NCBI GenBank assembly: GCA_949592205.1
Contig: CATIUR010000002.1
Span: 132,444,090 to 132,508,089, forward strand
Direction: 5' to 3'
DNA from: Helichrysum umbraculigerum
Taxonomy: Eukaryota > Streptophyta > Magnoliopsida > Asterales > Asteraceae
Length of the DNA: 64,000 nucleotides
Position numbers and translations under genes: made by a program. Positions 23,201-33,258 of this stretch are shown here, in pieces; position 1 is the stretch's first letter; every line of letters begins with the position of its first letter. The notes beneath the pieces were generated by a model that was not told where the DNA came from, ran no database searches, and saw nothing but the letters and a program-made list of their open reading frames with translations.

Positions 23201-24692
23201 GTAGGTATTTTCTAGTTTTCAGACAGGAGACAATATTCAGATTTCGTCTGCCGGTCTCCCCTTGTAGGACTAAGGTTCCACCGGAGACAAGAGGTATGCG
23301 AACGAGTTTGTCATGACAGATGATTTCAGCTCGGTGCTTGGATAACCAATCCATACCGACAATAATGTCGAAGCTGCCGATCTCGACAGGGATTAAATCA
23401 ATGGAAAACGTTTCGTTCGTGAGGTTAAGTGTACAGTTGTGTATGATGCTATCAGTCTCAATCAGTTTGCCGTTAGCTAATTCTACAATGTATTTAGCAT
23501 CTAAGGCAGTGGGAGTTATATCAAGTAAAGGGCTAAATTTCTCAGAAATGAAGCTTCTATCGGCACCGGTATCAAATAATACAGAAGCAGTAAGGTCGTT
23601 GAGAAGGAACGTACCCGTCATGACATTCGGGTCTTGTCTGGCTTCCCCAGCCTTGATAACGAATGCTCTACCACGAGCAGGGTTGTTGTTGTTTTTCAGC
23701 TTTGGGCAATCTTTCTTGAAATGCCCTGTATTTCCGCACCCAAAGCAGGCCTTTGGTGCATTAGTGTTGGGGGTAGAAATGTTGGTTCGGCAATCCTTGG
23801 CTAGATGCCCGAACCGTTTGCAGTTGGAGCAAGGGCAAGAACCGTCATGATGGCGGCTGCATTTGGAACAGTAAGGCTTGTTCCCGCTGTACCCTTTCTT
23901 TTCCGAAGTCCCCGATGAATAAGCCTTAATGTACTCAGGCTTTTTGTTGGAGGTTTGGTTGGATGAGTTGGGGTTACATTCCCACTTGCGTTTGTTGTTT
24001 GCAGATGGGGTTGAAGTTGTGCCACGGCGGACAGAATTTGCCGTTAGTTCATGGGCCATACGGATGGCGCTCTGAATAGTACCCGGTTTGGAAGAAGTTA
24101 CCAGGTCTTGGAGTCTCTCAGGAAGACCATCAACGAATTTCTCGATCCTCTTATACTCAGGATCGACAATGGTTGGGCACAGAAGTGCCAGTTGGTGGAA
24201 ACGGTTTGTGTATCCGGTGATGTCATCACCCTGCATCTTGTGGTTCCAAAATTCCATTTCCAGCTGTTTCAATTCATCCCTTGGGCAGTACTCGCCCCTC
24301 AACATCTCCTTCAACTCCTCCCACGGGAGTTGGTAAGCAGTAGCAACACTCACAGTCTGGGCATAAGTGTTCCACCAGGTGAGTGCGGTGTCAGTAAAAG
24401 TACTAACGGAGAACTTAACTTTGTCTCCTTCCGCACAGTTGCAGATCAGAAATACGGATTCGACTTTCTCGATCCAGCGTACTAGACCGATAGCTCCCTC
24501 AGTACCTGCAAAGTTTAGAGGTTTGCAGTTCTGAAAGTCTTTGTATGAACAGGGTTTAGCAGTAGTGGTTTCAGCGGCATCGCTGTTCCTCGTGGAATTT
24601 GGTGGAGTATTCCGAGCCAAGGCTTCAGTAACAGCCTGGGTTATAAGGGAGGTAATCTGGGCATCGGTGTATGGTCTTGTCTTTGGCGGCAT
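20283..24692 (-). CDS. gag-pol: Unit 3 gag-pol polyprotein, uninterrupted (1469 aa)
   Basis: This is the only fully open polyprotein of the array. Start MPPKTRPYTDAQ, then Gag with three Cys/His clusters (about 285-345, including CSNCKRFGHLAKDC and CFGCGNTGHFKKDC). The aspartic protease motif is DTGA at 374-377. RT spans about 570-740 with FIDDILIYS (catalytic Asp 710 and 711). RNase H follows with YCDASHQGLG and TDHKSLQH. The integrase has an HHCC zinc finger from about 1053 and a DDE core with HPQTDGQSER. Then come a GPF..ERIG module and a C-terminal chromodomain-like segment (KVRWNSRRGPEFTWE). This order, with the chromodomain-like tail, indicates a chromovirus of the Tekay/Del type. Conserved Arg of the RT motif CIDYRELNK is Gln at residue 613 here only, and the integrase finger reads IHHGSDK instead of IHPGSDK. 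An open frame therefore need not mean an active enzyme. Confidence 0.95.
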   Translation of the reverse strand: MPPKTRPYTDAQITSLITQAVTEALARNTPPNSTRNSDAAETTTAKPCSYKDFQNCKPLNFAGTEGAIGLVRWIEKVESVFLICNCAEGDKVKFSVSTFTDTALTWWNTYAQTVSVATAYQLPWEELKEMLRGEYCPRDELKQLEMEFWNHKMQGDDITGYTNRFHQLALLCPTIVDPEYKRIEKFVDGLPERLQDLVTSSKPGTIQSAIRMAHELTANSVRRGTTSTPSANNKRKWECNPNSSNQTSNKKPEYIKAYSSGTSEKKGYSGNKPYCSKCSRHHDGSCPCSNCKRFGHLAKDCRTNISTPNTNAPKACFGCGNTGHFKKDCPKLKNNNNPARGRAFVIKAGEARQDPNVMTGTFLLNDLTASVLFDTGADRSFISEKFSPLLDITPTALDAKYIVELANGKLIETDSIIHNCTLNLTNETFSIDLIPVEIGSFDIIVGMDWLSKHRAEIICHDKLVRIPLVSGGTLVLQGETGRRNLNIVSCLKTRKYLRKGYQAILAHVTEKKSEEKRLEDVPIVRDFPEVFPEDLPGLPPPRQVEFQIELVPGAAPVARAPYRLAPSEMQELSNQLQELLDRGFIRPSSSPWGAPVLFVKKKDGSFRMCIDYQELNKLTIKNRYPLPRIDDLFDQLQGSSVYSKIDLRSGYHQLRVRDNDIPKTAFRTRYGHYEFQVMPFGLTNAPAVFMDLMNRVCKPYLDKFVIVFIDDILIYSRNEQEHAQHLKTILGLLKHEELYAKFSKCEFWIRTVQFLGHVIDSQGIHVDPAKIEAIKGWESPTTPTEVRQFLGLAGYYRRFIENFSRIAVPLTTLTQKDKKFDWTDKQESAFQLLKSKLCSAPILSLPEGTDDFVVYCDASHQGLGCVLMQWEKVIAYASRQLKIHEKNYTTHDLELGAVVFALKIWRHYLYGTKSTIFTDHKSLQHIFDQKDLNMRQHRWVELLSDYDCEIKYHPGKANVVADALRRKERVKPLQVRALSMTIRNELPAQILTAQLEALNDENLKNEALRGLDKQFEIKPDGTRYFSNRVWLPKFGNLRDLVMAEAHKSRYSIHHGSDKMYHDVKGLYWWPNMKADIALYVSKCLTCSKVKAEHQRPSGLLQQPEIPQWKWEQITMDFITKLPKTSSGCDTIWMIVDRLTKSAHFLAIKETDKMERLTRIYVKEIISRHGVPISIISDRDSRFTSNFWQSLQKSLGTRLDMSTAYHPQTDGQSERTIQTLEDMLRACVVDFGTSWKNHLPLCEFSYNNSYHTSIKAAPFEALYGRKCRSPICWTELGDSQLTGPDIIQETTEKIIGIQNRLKAARDRQKSYADVRRKHLEFQVGDKVLLKVAPWKGVIRFGRRGKLNPRYIGPFEILERIGPVAYRLQLPAELSSVHNTFHISNLKKCLSDETLIIPLDEIQIDDKLHFVEEPMEIMDREVKRLKHSRIPIVKVRWNSRRGPEFTWEREDQIRQKYPHLFPDNAPSVHPS

Positions 24693-24968
24693 GATTCTTC
24701 AATAAAAGAAATGAAGATACATGAGATTTTGTAGGAACTTGTAATTGTCACAGATGTACATGTATAAAAGCAGTAATACATAACATCAACATGGAAAAAT
24801 GACAATTATTATGAGTTGAAATATCAAGGAATATTTGATGGATAATGCGAGTTCAAAGGTTACATCCTACAGAGATATTACAAAAGGTGTCGGGAATTGT
24901 TACATCCGACTAGTTTATAGAATAGCGCTAGATAGTCATTAGATTACGAGACAAAGACTACACTAGTC

Positions 24969-25475
24969 TTAATGTAGATTAATCTGTTCCATCAGCGCGA
25001 CAAGGCGGTCCACGGTTTCTGCCAGCCTGTTGGTTTGCCTGGCATTGTCTTCAACTAAGGCCAGTCGTTGTGCTAGTACACAAGAGTGATCCTCAGTCTC
25101 CTGTGAACGTTGTTCACATTCCTCTAGTCGGTTTCTTACAAGTTCATCCGCACCTAATTCGGCGGTCATTGAGTCCTGAATTATGCTTACAGAGAGGTTG
25201 GTATCCTCTTGTTCTCGCTGGAGTTGGGATATGTGATCAAGTGCCTGGCGAAGCAGGTAGGTCATTCGGAGTTGTTCCCGTTCGAGATGTTCGAGCCTTT
25301 GCTCCTGACGGTGAAGTTGGGTAGCCAACACTGGCATCGTGAGGTGTGCCGAGTTCTGAGAGTTATGAACAGGATAGGGGTTGGTTCGAGGTGACCTTGT
25401 GTTCCTCCTGGCTTCTCGTGGGTTCCGTGACCCATGTGAGTGAGAGTGTGACGGATTAGGTGGTGTGTTTGCCAT
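24969..25475 (-). CDS. Unit 3 pre-gag coiled-coil ORF (168 aa)
   Basis: The third copy of the pre-gag ORF is open over its full length, with the ATG at 25473-25475 and 276 bp before the gag ATG. It is nearly identical to unit 2 (one LLRQ for LLHQ change). Three open copies are compatible with selection, but also with recent duplication. Confidence 0.7.
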   Translation of the reverse strand: MANTPPNPSHSHSHGSRNPREARRNTRSPRTNPYPVHNSQNSAHLTMPVLATQLHRQEQRLEHLEREQLRMTYLLRQALDHISQLQREQEDTNLSVSIIQDSMTAELGADELVRNRLEECEQRSQETEDHSCVLAQRLALVEDNARQTNRLAETVDRLVALMEQINLH

Positions 25476-25778
25476 TCCTGTGGCAGAATGTAAGTAAGAC
25501 GAGGCTAATATATATACATATATCATATCCAGCCTATTGTCTAGCACGTATCAAGTAATGGTCCGGTTCTCTCGTGGTCAGAGTCAACTAACGTATCCCC
25601 GTTCAACATAATCATTTCAGACCTTACATCATCTTTCCTTAATTGTACATAGTTGATCAGGCTATGTTAAATTAAAGTCGTATGCTGAAATTTCTGAACC
25701 AGTCATGTCTAATAAGAGAATACTGCCTAACGGTCATAGTCTAGGCCCACTAAATGCAACCTAGTTCACTATAACCTT

Positions 25779-25792
25779 AGGCTCTGATACCA
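25779..25792 (-). promoter_or_regulatory. Unit 3 primer-binding site (initiator Met tRNA)
   Basis: TGGTATCAGAGCCT on the - strand lies three bases from the LTR starting at 25796. Confidence 0.93.
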
Positions 25793-25795
25793 ATC

Positions 25796-28219
25796 TGTAA
25801 CACCCCCGAAATTCACTGTTTTGCGGAAGCATAGTTTGGGGTGTTACTAATCAAATATCACAGCACAAAGATAAAGTAAACGACATCTATATGCAACGTT
25901 TGTAAATTAGTTACATTCCATAGATATATTGTTTGAAAACTTAGTGTTTTCGTATACAAAAATGTAGTTTCCCTAGAGTCCGCGCGTGTAGCGGGAGATT
26001 CTATTACATAATCAAAATATACAAAAGATAATGCTAAGAATCTCCGTTAATGCAGTTATGTTGAAATCATGCGACTCTAGCTAAAATCCTGGAGTAATCC
26101 TACTCCATCCGAGTACCTGAGAAAACATGCTAAAAAGTGTCAACCAAAAGGTTGGTGAATCTCACAGGTTTGTAAGTTATATTAGCTTTGAACACGAGAT
26201 TTCATCAGTAATGCCCGCAGGCGTAAAGTCAGCAATTTCAATCCAGAAATCGTAAAACCAGTATTTGCAATCCAGCAAATGTAATTAAGTAAGTTTATAC
26301 AGTTGCCATGAGGCTCATAATCGAAGCTTAACCCGTAAGTAATAAGTTTGCTCCCGTGACATGCTCGTAAATGAGCAAGCATCAGTAACGAATAATTAGT
26401 CACCCGTTTCTACGTGTAAATCAGTACGTGGCAGCGCTACTGCCCCGGGTGGGGAGGGTCATTTCCCTAATGGATCCATTAACTAGTGTTCGCGCTTAAG
26501 TCCATAACTAACGATATATGATGGAGAGACTTCTGTTTGTAAGTAAACTCATGCAATTTCGTTTGGTATAGTAAACAGTTTAGTACTTGTGTTCAAGAAA
26601 ATCAGTAGCATGTATCTCCCCCAATAAGATAAAACAGTAAAAGTGGGGCCGTAAGACTCACCTGAGTCTTGTAGTAATCAGTTGCAATTAGCAAGTAGTA
26701 AGTAAAGCAAGTAGGTTCTCTGAACCCGTAACCTTCAAATGCCTAATCATATGAAGTTATGTAAGTATGCGTCTCACGAGACGTTTCGTTTAGTTGTACA
26801 CAACTAGTATATCCAGTGTTTGTCCGTATGTTTGTAATTGTTTGTTTGTTAGAAAACATATCTGGCCCGTTGGTGACGGTTTGTAGCAAAAATTCTAAAA
26901 TGTTGACTTTGCTACAGTAAATGTGCTACAGTGAATTGCTACAGTAAAATTTGACTTTTTGCTACAGTAACTTTGACTTTTCTATAGTGAAAATCCTTTA
27001 AAATTTACAAGTTTTCTGTTTTCTGCGACATAAGCTGCGACACAAGGATTTGTATGCGACACAAGGGTTGTGTCGCATGAAGTATGCGACACAAGAGCTC
27101 TGCGACACAGTGGTTGTGTCGCAGAAGCTTGAGATGCTAATTCAATAGCGACATAAGGGTTGTATCGTATAAAAATACGACATAATATGCGACACAATAT
27201 TGTGTCGCAAGGGTTACGACACTAACGGTAAAATACGACACAAGGTGCGACATAACAGGCTTTATGCGACACAAGCGTTGTGTCGCAAAGATGAATACCA
27301 ACCCAGAAACTTTCGGGCTTCGAGATTTTCCGACCAAAAACGCAAATCTAATGTATTTTTGAGCTGTAAAATCGTGTTTTCTTCATGGTTTAGGTTATAA
27401 CTATGTTGTGTACACATCAAAACATCAAAACATTACACCAAATTGAATAGATCTAAGATTTTAGAAATTTCTTACTTTTGTAAATCGAGCTAGATTGAGG
27501 ATGGAATGATGAAAACGGTCTTGATATTCTTGCTCCACTCGTGATGGTGATTTCGAATATGTAAATTTCGTGGATTGATTTGTATTCCGAAAATTTGGTA
27601 GTATTTTTAGTGAGAGTGTTTTTGGGGTATGTGTGTTTTTGGAGATAATGAAAATGAAAGAAGAATGAGGAGGGGAAGGGGTGTTGGCTGATCCAAGAGA
27701 CAAGGGAGGGGAAAACGCTAACTAAAATACAGTATTTACTCCGTGTCCTAATTGATAAATCGTTTGTTTTTAGTTTTTAACCAAACAGTTATATTTAACC
27801 AAACGTTTACATTTTTAAAATGTAACTAGAGTATTTAAATAAAAATACCTTGAAATTAATAATAGAAACATTTGTCACAGTATCTAAATTACTAACTCGC
27901 GTTTATTACGTTTTGTTGCATTATTTAAATGTCGTCGCAATAATATGTAAATAATGTTCGTTCAGTTGCGTATTTTATATAACAAAATACGTTCTTATTA
28001 TTTAAGTAAATTTCTGTCACCAACGTTCAAATAAACTGTGTCGGACTCCGTCCGGTTAATTCGTACGATTTATCCAAATCGCGTAAGTACACACATATAT
28101 ATATAATCACCTTATATATATATACAAATAGAGCCTGTAATTAGTCCTATTACATACTAATTACAACTAGTTACAAACCATTTGGCATAATTAATTATCC
28201 TAATTATGCAGGTGTTACA
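25796..28219 (-). repeat. LTR 4 (shared: 5' LTR of unit 3, 3' LTR of truncated unit 4)
   Basis: The LTR is 2424 bp, 42 bp shorter than LTRs 1 and 2. Two deletions (30 and 12 bp) explain the difference. Both fall between repeats of the GCGACACAA cluster. The termini are intact. Confidence 0.95.
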
Positions 28220-28255
28220 TTCTCCCCTTGTTAAAGAAATTTCGTCCCGAAATTA
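28220..28255 (-). promoter_or_regulatory. Unit 4 polypurine tract and stop-codon hairpin
   Basis: Same sequence as unit 1. The stop codon is at 28253-28255. Confidence 0.85.
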
Positions 28256-31200
28256 GCTTGGGTGCACGGACGGTGCGTTATCTGGGAAGAGATGTGGGTA
28301 TTTCTGTCGTATTTGGTCTTCCCGTTCCCAGGTGAATTCAGGACCACGTCTAGAATTCCACCTGACTTTTACGATGGGAATACGACTCTGTTTCAATCGT
28401 TTGACCTCACGGTCCATGATTTCCATAGGTTCCTCGACAAAATGAAGTTTATCATCGATTTGAATTTCGTCGAGCGGTATAATCAGTGTCTCGTCAGACA
28501 GACATTTCTTCAAGTTAGAAATGTGGAATGTGTTGTGAACGCTGCTAAGCTCAGCAGGAAGTTGCAGGCGGTATGCCACTGGGCCAATCCTTTCAAGGAT
28601 TTCGAATGGCCCAATGTATCTGGGGTTTAGTTTGCCTCGCCTTCCAAATCGAATGACACCTTTCCACGGTGCCACTTTGAGTAGCACCTTGTCCCCTACC
28701 TGGAACTCAAGGTGTTTGCGTCTCACGTCAGCATAGCTTTTCTGACGATCACGTGCGGCTTTCAGCCGGTTTTGAATACCAATGATTTTCTCAGTAGTTT
28801 CATGAATGATATCTGGACCCGTTAGTTGGGAATCTCCTAACTCAGTCCAACAGATAGGTGATCGGCACTTACGTCCGTAGAGTGCCTCGAAAGGTGCAGC
28901 CTTAATGCTGGTATGGTAACTGTTGTTATACGAGAACTCGCACAACGGTAAGTGATTTTCCCAAGAAGTACCAAAGTCAACTACGCAGGCTCGCAGCATA
29001 TCCTCCAGTGTTTGAATAGTTCGCTCGCTTTGGCCATCGGTTTGCGGGTGATAAGCAGTACTCATATCCAGACGAGTACCAAGAGATTTCTGTAGTGATT
29101 GCCAAAAGTTAGAAGTAAAACGGCTGTCCCTATCCGATATGATCGAGATAGGTACACCGTGTCGCGAGATGATTTCTTTGACGTAGATGCGAGTCAGACG
29201 CTCCATCTTGTCGGTTTCCTTGATGGCCAGAAAATGAGCAGATTTCGTGAGACGGTCCACGATCATCCAAATGGTATCGCAACCACTCGAGGTTTTTGGT
29301 AGTTTGGTAATGAAGTCCATGGTAATCTGTTCCCATTTCCATTGAGGAATTTCAGGTTGTTGGAGCAACCCCGAGGGTCTTTGGTGTTCGGCCTTGACTT
29401 TGGAACAGGTTAGGCATTTACTGACGTACAAGGCGATGTCAGCTTTCATGTTAGGCCACCAATACAACCCTTTGACGTCGTGATACATCTTGTCAGATCC
29501 AGGATGTATAGAGTATCGAGATTTGTGAGCTTCAGCCATCACCAAATCTCGCAAGTTTCCGAATTTAGGTAAACTCACCCGGTTAGAGAAGTATCGAGTT
29601 CTATCAGGTTTGATTTCGAATTGTTTATCCAAGCCTCGCAAGGCTACATTTTTCAAGTTTTCATCGTTGAGTGCTTCAAGTTGAGCGGTAAGGATTTGAG
29701 CAGGGAGCTCGTTACGAATTGTCATAGAGAGTGCTCGGACTCGAAGGGGTTTCACTCGTTCTTTTCTGCTTAAGGCATCGGCAACTACGTTAGCCTTGCC
29801 CGGATGGTATTTGATCTCGCAGTCGTAGTCACTAAGTAACTCAACCCAACGACGTTGCCTCATGTTTAGATCTTTCTGATCGAATATGTGTTGAAGACTT
29901 TTGTGATTGGTAAAGATAGTGCTTTTCGTACCGTAGAGATAATGTCTCCAGATTTTCAATGCGAAGACCACAGCACCTAACTCGAGGTCGTGGGTCGTAT
30001 AGTTTTTCTCGTGTATTTTTAGTTGTCGTGAGGCATAGGCAATGACTTTTTCCCGCTGCATTAACACGCAACCAAGTCCTTGGTGTGAGGCGTCGCAATA
30101 AACTACGAAATCGTCGGCGCCCTCGGGTAAGGACAAGATTGGTGCACTGCAAAGTTTGCTTTTCAATAGCTGGAAAGCTGACTCTTGTTTATCAGTCCAA
30201 TCGAACTTCTTATCTTTCTGAGTCAGTGTGGTTAGGGGAACAGCTATTCTTGAAAAGTTTTCGATGAATCGGCGATAATAACCAGCAAGACCTAAGAATT
30301 GTCTCACTTCGGTTGGAGTGGTCGGTGACTCCCAGCCCTTGATTGCTTCAATCTTGGCGGGATCAACATGAATTCCCTGGCTGTCAATCACGTGTCCGAG
30401 GAATTGAACAGTTCGAATCCAGAACTCACACTTAGAGAATTTGGCATATAACTCTTCGTGTTTAAGAAGTCCTAGGATGGTTTTCAGATGTTGAGCATGC
30501 TCCTGCTCATTGCGAGAGTAAATCAAGATATCATCGATGAACACAATGACGAATTTGTCAAGATATGGTTTGCACACCGATTCATAAGGTCCATGAATAC
30601 GGCCGGTGCGTTGGTCAACCCGAATGGCATCACTTGGAATTCGTAATGCCCATAACGAGTTCGGAAAGCTGTCTTTGGGATATCATTGTCACGGACTCGG
30701 AGTTGATGATAACCCGACCGTAGATCAATCTTTGAGTAAACACTCGATCCCTGGAGTTGGTCAAATAGGTCATCGATTCTAGGAAGCGGGTACCGATTCT
30801 TTATGGTTAGCTTATTCAGCTCTCGGTAGTCAATACACATGCGGAAAGATCCATCTTTCTTTTTCACGAATAAGACCGGAGCTCCCCAAGGTGAGGAACT
30901 TGGTCGAATGAATCCTCTGTCCAGGAGTTCCTGTAGTTGGTTAGACAACTCCTGCATTTCGGATGGTGCTAAACGGTAAGGGGCTCGTGTCACGGGTGCA
31001 GCTCCGGGCACAAGTTCGATTTGAAATTCAACTTGTCTAGGTGGCGGAAGTCCGGGCAAGTCTTCAGGAAAGACTTCCAGGAAATCCCGCACGATCGGAA
31101 CATCCTCAAGTCGCTTCTCCTCCGACTTCTTCTCCGTTACATGTGCAAGGATGGCTTGATACCCTTTTCGTAGGTATTTTCTAGTTTTCAGACAGGAGAC

Positions 31201-31786
31201 AATATTCAGATTTCGTCTGCCGGTTTCCCCTTGTAGGACTAAGGTTCCACCGGAGACAAGAGGTATGCGAACGAGTTTGTCATTACAGATGATTTCAGCT
31301 CGGTGCTTGGATAACCAATCCATACCGATAATAATGTCGAAGCTGCCGATCTCGACAGGGATTAAATCAATGGAAAACGTTTCGTTCGTGAGGTTAAGTG
31401 TACAGTTGTGTATGATGCTATCAGTCTCAATCAGTTTGCCGTTAGCTAATTCTACAATGTATTTAGCATCTAAGGCAGTGGGAGTTATATCAAGTAAATG
31501 GCTAAATTTCTCAGAAATGAAGCTTCTATCGGCACCGGTATCAAATAATACAGAAGCAGTAAGGTCGTTGAGAAGGAACGTACCCGTCACGACATTCGGG
31601 TCTTGTCTGGCTTCCCCAGCCTTGATAACGAATGCTCTACCACGAGCAGGGTTGTTGTTGTTTTTCAGCTTTGGGCAATCTTTCTTGAAATGCCCTGTAT
31701 TTCCGCACCCAAAGCAGGCCTTTGGTGCATTAGTGTTGGGGGTAGAAATGTTGGTTCGGCAATCCTTGGCTAGATGCCCGAACCGT
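28253..31786 (-). pseudogene. gag-pol: Unit 4 gag-pol remnant, frameshifted and missing its N-terminus
   Basis: The frame keeps everything from the gag zinc knuckles to the chromodomain-like tail. The CCC run found in other units is CC at 30577-30578, so one base is lost and the frame breaks inside the RT after NAPAVFMDLMNR. At 31786 the element sequence ends abruptly in the codon series for KRFGHLAKDC, and unrelated DNA follows. The gag N-terminus, pre-gag ORF, primer site and outer 5' LTR are absent. Confidence 0.93.
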
Positions 31787-31853
31787 ATGTATAGTACAAA
31801 CTGCTAATGCATAATATTTGTGGATTTATCAAAATCGAAGGTGGAAAAGTCAC
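31787..31853. mobile_element. Right-hand half of a small MITE at the array break
   Basis: This 67-bp piece aligns with the 3' half of the MITE at 35541-35662. It shares AATGCATAAT, GGATTTATCAAAA and the end GGTGGAAA. The retrotransposon break at 31786/31787 falls in the middle of the MITE. The matching left stub is at 1746-1757 on the other side of the array. Confidence 0.6.
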
Positions 31854-32381
31854 AATTTCCTTAAGTAAAATATGTAACCCTAATATATTTATTTCAGAAA
31901 ATGAATATTGATAAAGGATGTACCTACTACTCATTGCAATTATGTCCAAGTAAGTTTTAATTTTTACATATAAAGATGCTTAAGGTAGATTTTAGTGGTT
32001 TAGAAATATGGTCAGTAATTCTCTATTTTACCAAAGGATCATTTTGCATTTCTCTAAGAGAATGGAAAACGATTCATACAACAATATTTTTTAGTCATAC
32101 ATCATCAAATGTGTTTTATAGTGTTATATATTACAATTACAATATCCTAACATACATTTGGTGGGGCAAAGCTAAACAATAGTAGTGTACAACGGTACGA
32201 GTCATTATCAGGGGTGAATCTACTTACACAGTTGGAGGGGTCATTCGACTACCTTAGAATTTTTATCTCTTTTAACCACAAAACACATACAAATTTTTAA
32301 TTAAATCTCATATAAAAGAGTTTTCCTCGATGCAAATGAGTTTGGACCCGCTTTATGAATCTGGACCTATATGGTGTGATC
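31854..32381. other. AT-rich intergenic DNA
   Basis: I see no gene or clear repeat. A 68-codon open frame at 31976-32182 has low-complexity composition and no recognisable domain. Confidence 0.6.
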
Positions 32382-32578
32382 TAGGGGTGTCACAAATAAT
32401 CGAACCCGAATAACTAACCCGAACCCGGACCCGAATAACCCAAATTCGAAGCTTATTTGGTCACCCGAACCCGAATAACTCGAAATCGAATAACCCGAGT
32501 CTTATTTGAGTCGGGTTTCGGATAAATATCTTACAATTTGGGTAACCCGAATAACCCGAATAATTACAAAAATTAATT

Positions 32579-32639
<61 letters not shown>

Positions 32640-32931
32640 TTATTATGATTTATATGATTACATCCATATATAATATACATGTACGTTACTTATGATGATT
32701 TATATAAACTATACGTGTCATTTTTTAAAGTTTTAGCTTTGTTCAAAATATGAAAATATAGAATATGATCTTATTCGGGTTTAAATGAATAACCCGAATC
32801 CAAATAACCCGAACCCGAATAACCCCAGCTTATTTGAACCGGGTTTCGGGTAAGATTTTAAACACGAAAAACCGAATAACCCGACTCGAATAACCCGAAA
32901 CCCGATTAAATTACCCAATTAACACCCCTTA
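32382..32931. mobile_element. hAT-type non-autonomous element (about 550 bp)
   Basis: The termini are TAGGGGTGT and ACACCCCTTA. The flanks GTGTGATC (32374-32381) and CTGTGATC (32932-32939) form an 8-bp target duplication with one mismatch, the length made by hAT transposases. The interior is filled with AACCCGAATAACCCGAA-like units in both halves, a known composition of such plant elements. There is no transposase. Confidence 0.8.
32580..32637. repeat. (AT)n microsatellite
   Basis: About 28 AT dinucleotides in the centre of the hAT-type element. It is likely polymorphic in length. Confidence 0.95.
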
Positions 32932-33137
32932 CTGTGATCAATTTTTATAATACAACAAAAGTATTGGAAGCTCTCCTTTTGTTCATGACAAAATTTTGAC
33001 CTAATGAGATTAGAGAAAACGAAACTATGACCGACTATAAGAGTTTGGGCTTGCAAATATATAAAAACAAACTTAGGCTATTATATGTGGGCCCGGTTCA
33101 ATTTATATTCTTCATAAAAGAAGTTATTTAAAACGGG

Positions 33138-33258
33138 CGACCATAAACCCATCAAAGATTTTGATAAATCTACCAAACAATGTAATTCTGGTTTGTATAG
33201 TTTAAATTTTGATTGCACAAATGTAGTGGATTTATCAAATTGTTTGGTGGAAATATCA
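33138..33258. mobile_element. Small MITE, second family member
   Basis: About 120 bp with long imperfect terminal inverted repeats. TTTGATAAATCTACCAAACA on the left pairs with the right arm ending GGTGGAAATATCAC. It matches the element at 35541-35662 in length and arms. The left terminus is diverged, and I could not fix a target duplication. Confidence 0.6.

Larger units (their letters stand above)
1758..31786 (-). mobile_element. Tandem head-to-tail array of Ty3/gypsy chromovirus-like LTR retrotransposons (3 full units + 1 truncated)
   Basis: Four LTRs (1758-4223, 9770-12235, 17782-20249, 25796-28219) alternate with internal regions 4224-9769, 12236-17781, 20250-25795 and the partial 28220-31786. 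The unit period is 8012, 8012 and 8014 bp. Every LTR starts TGTAACACC and ends GGTGTTACA. All units are on the - strand and adjacent units share one LTR. This is the product expected of unequal LTR-LTR recombination, not of independent insertions, which would bring two LTRs and a target duplication each. The polyprotein order is gag, protease, RT, RNase H, integrase, chromodomain-like tail. The right end breaks at 31786 inside the gag zinc-knuckle region, with the rest of gag, the primer site and the outer 5' LTR missing. The copies differ by only a handful of bases per kilobase, so the array is young. Confidence 0.95.

Noticed and set aside
1758..31786. Endogenous pararetrovirus or retrovirus with envelope gene
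   Set aside because: LTRs, a Met-tRNA primer site, a full integrase and a chromodomain-like tail identify Ty3/gypsy elements; no ORF follows pol.
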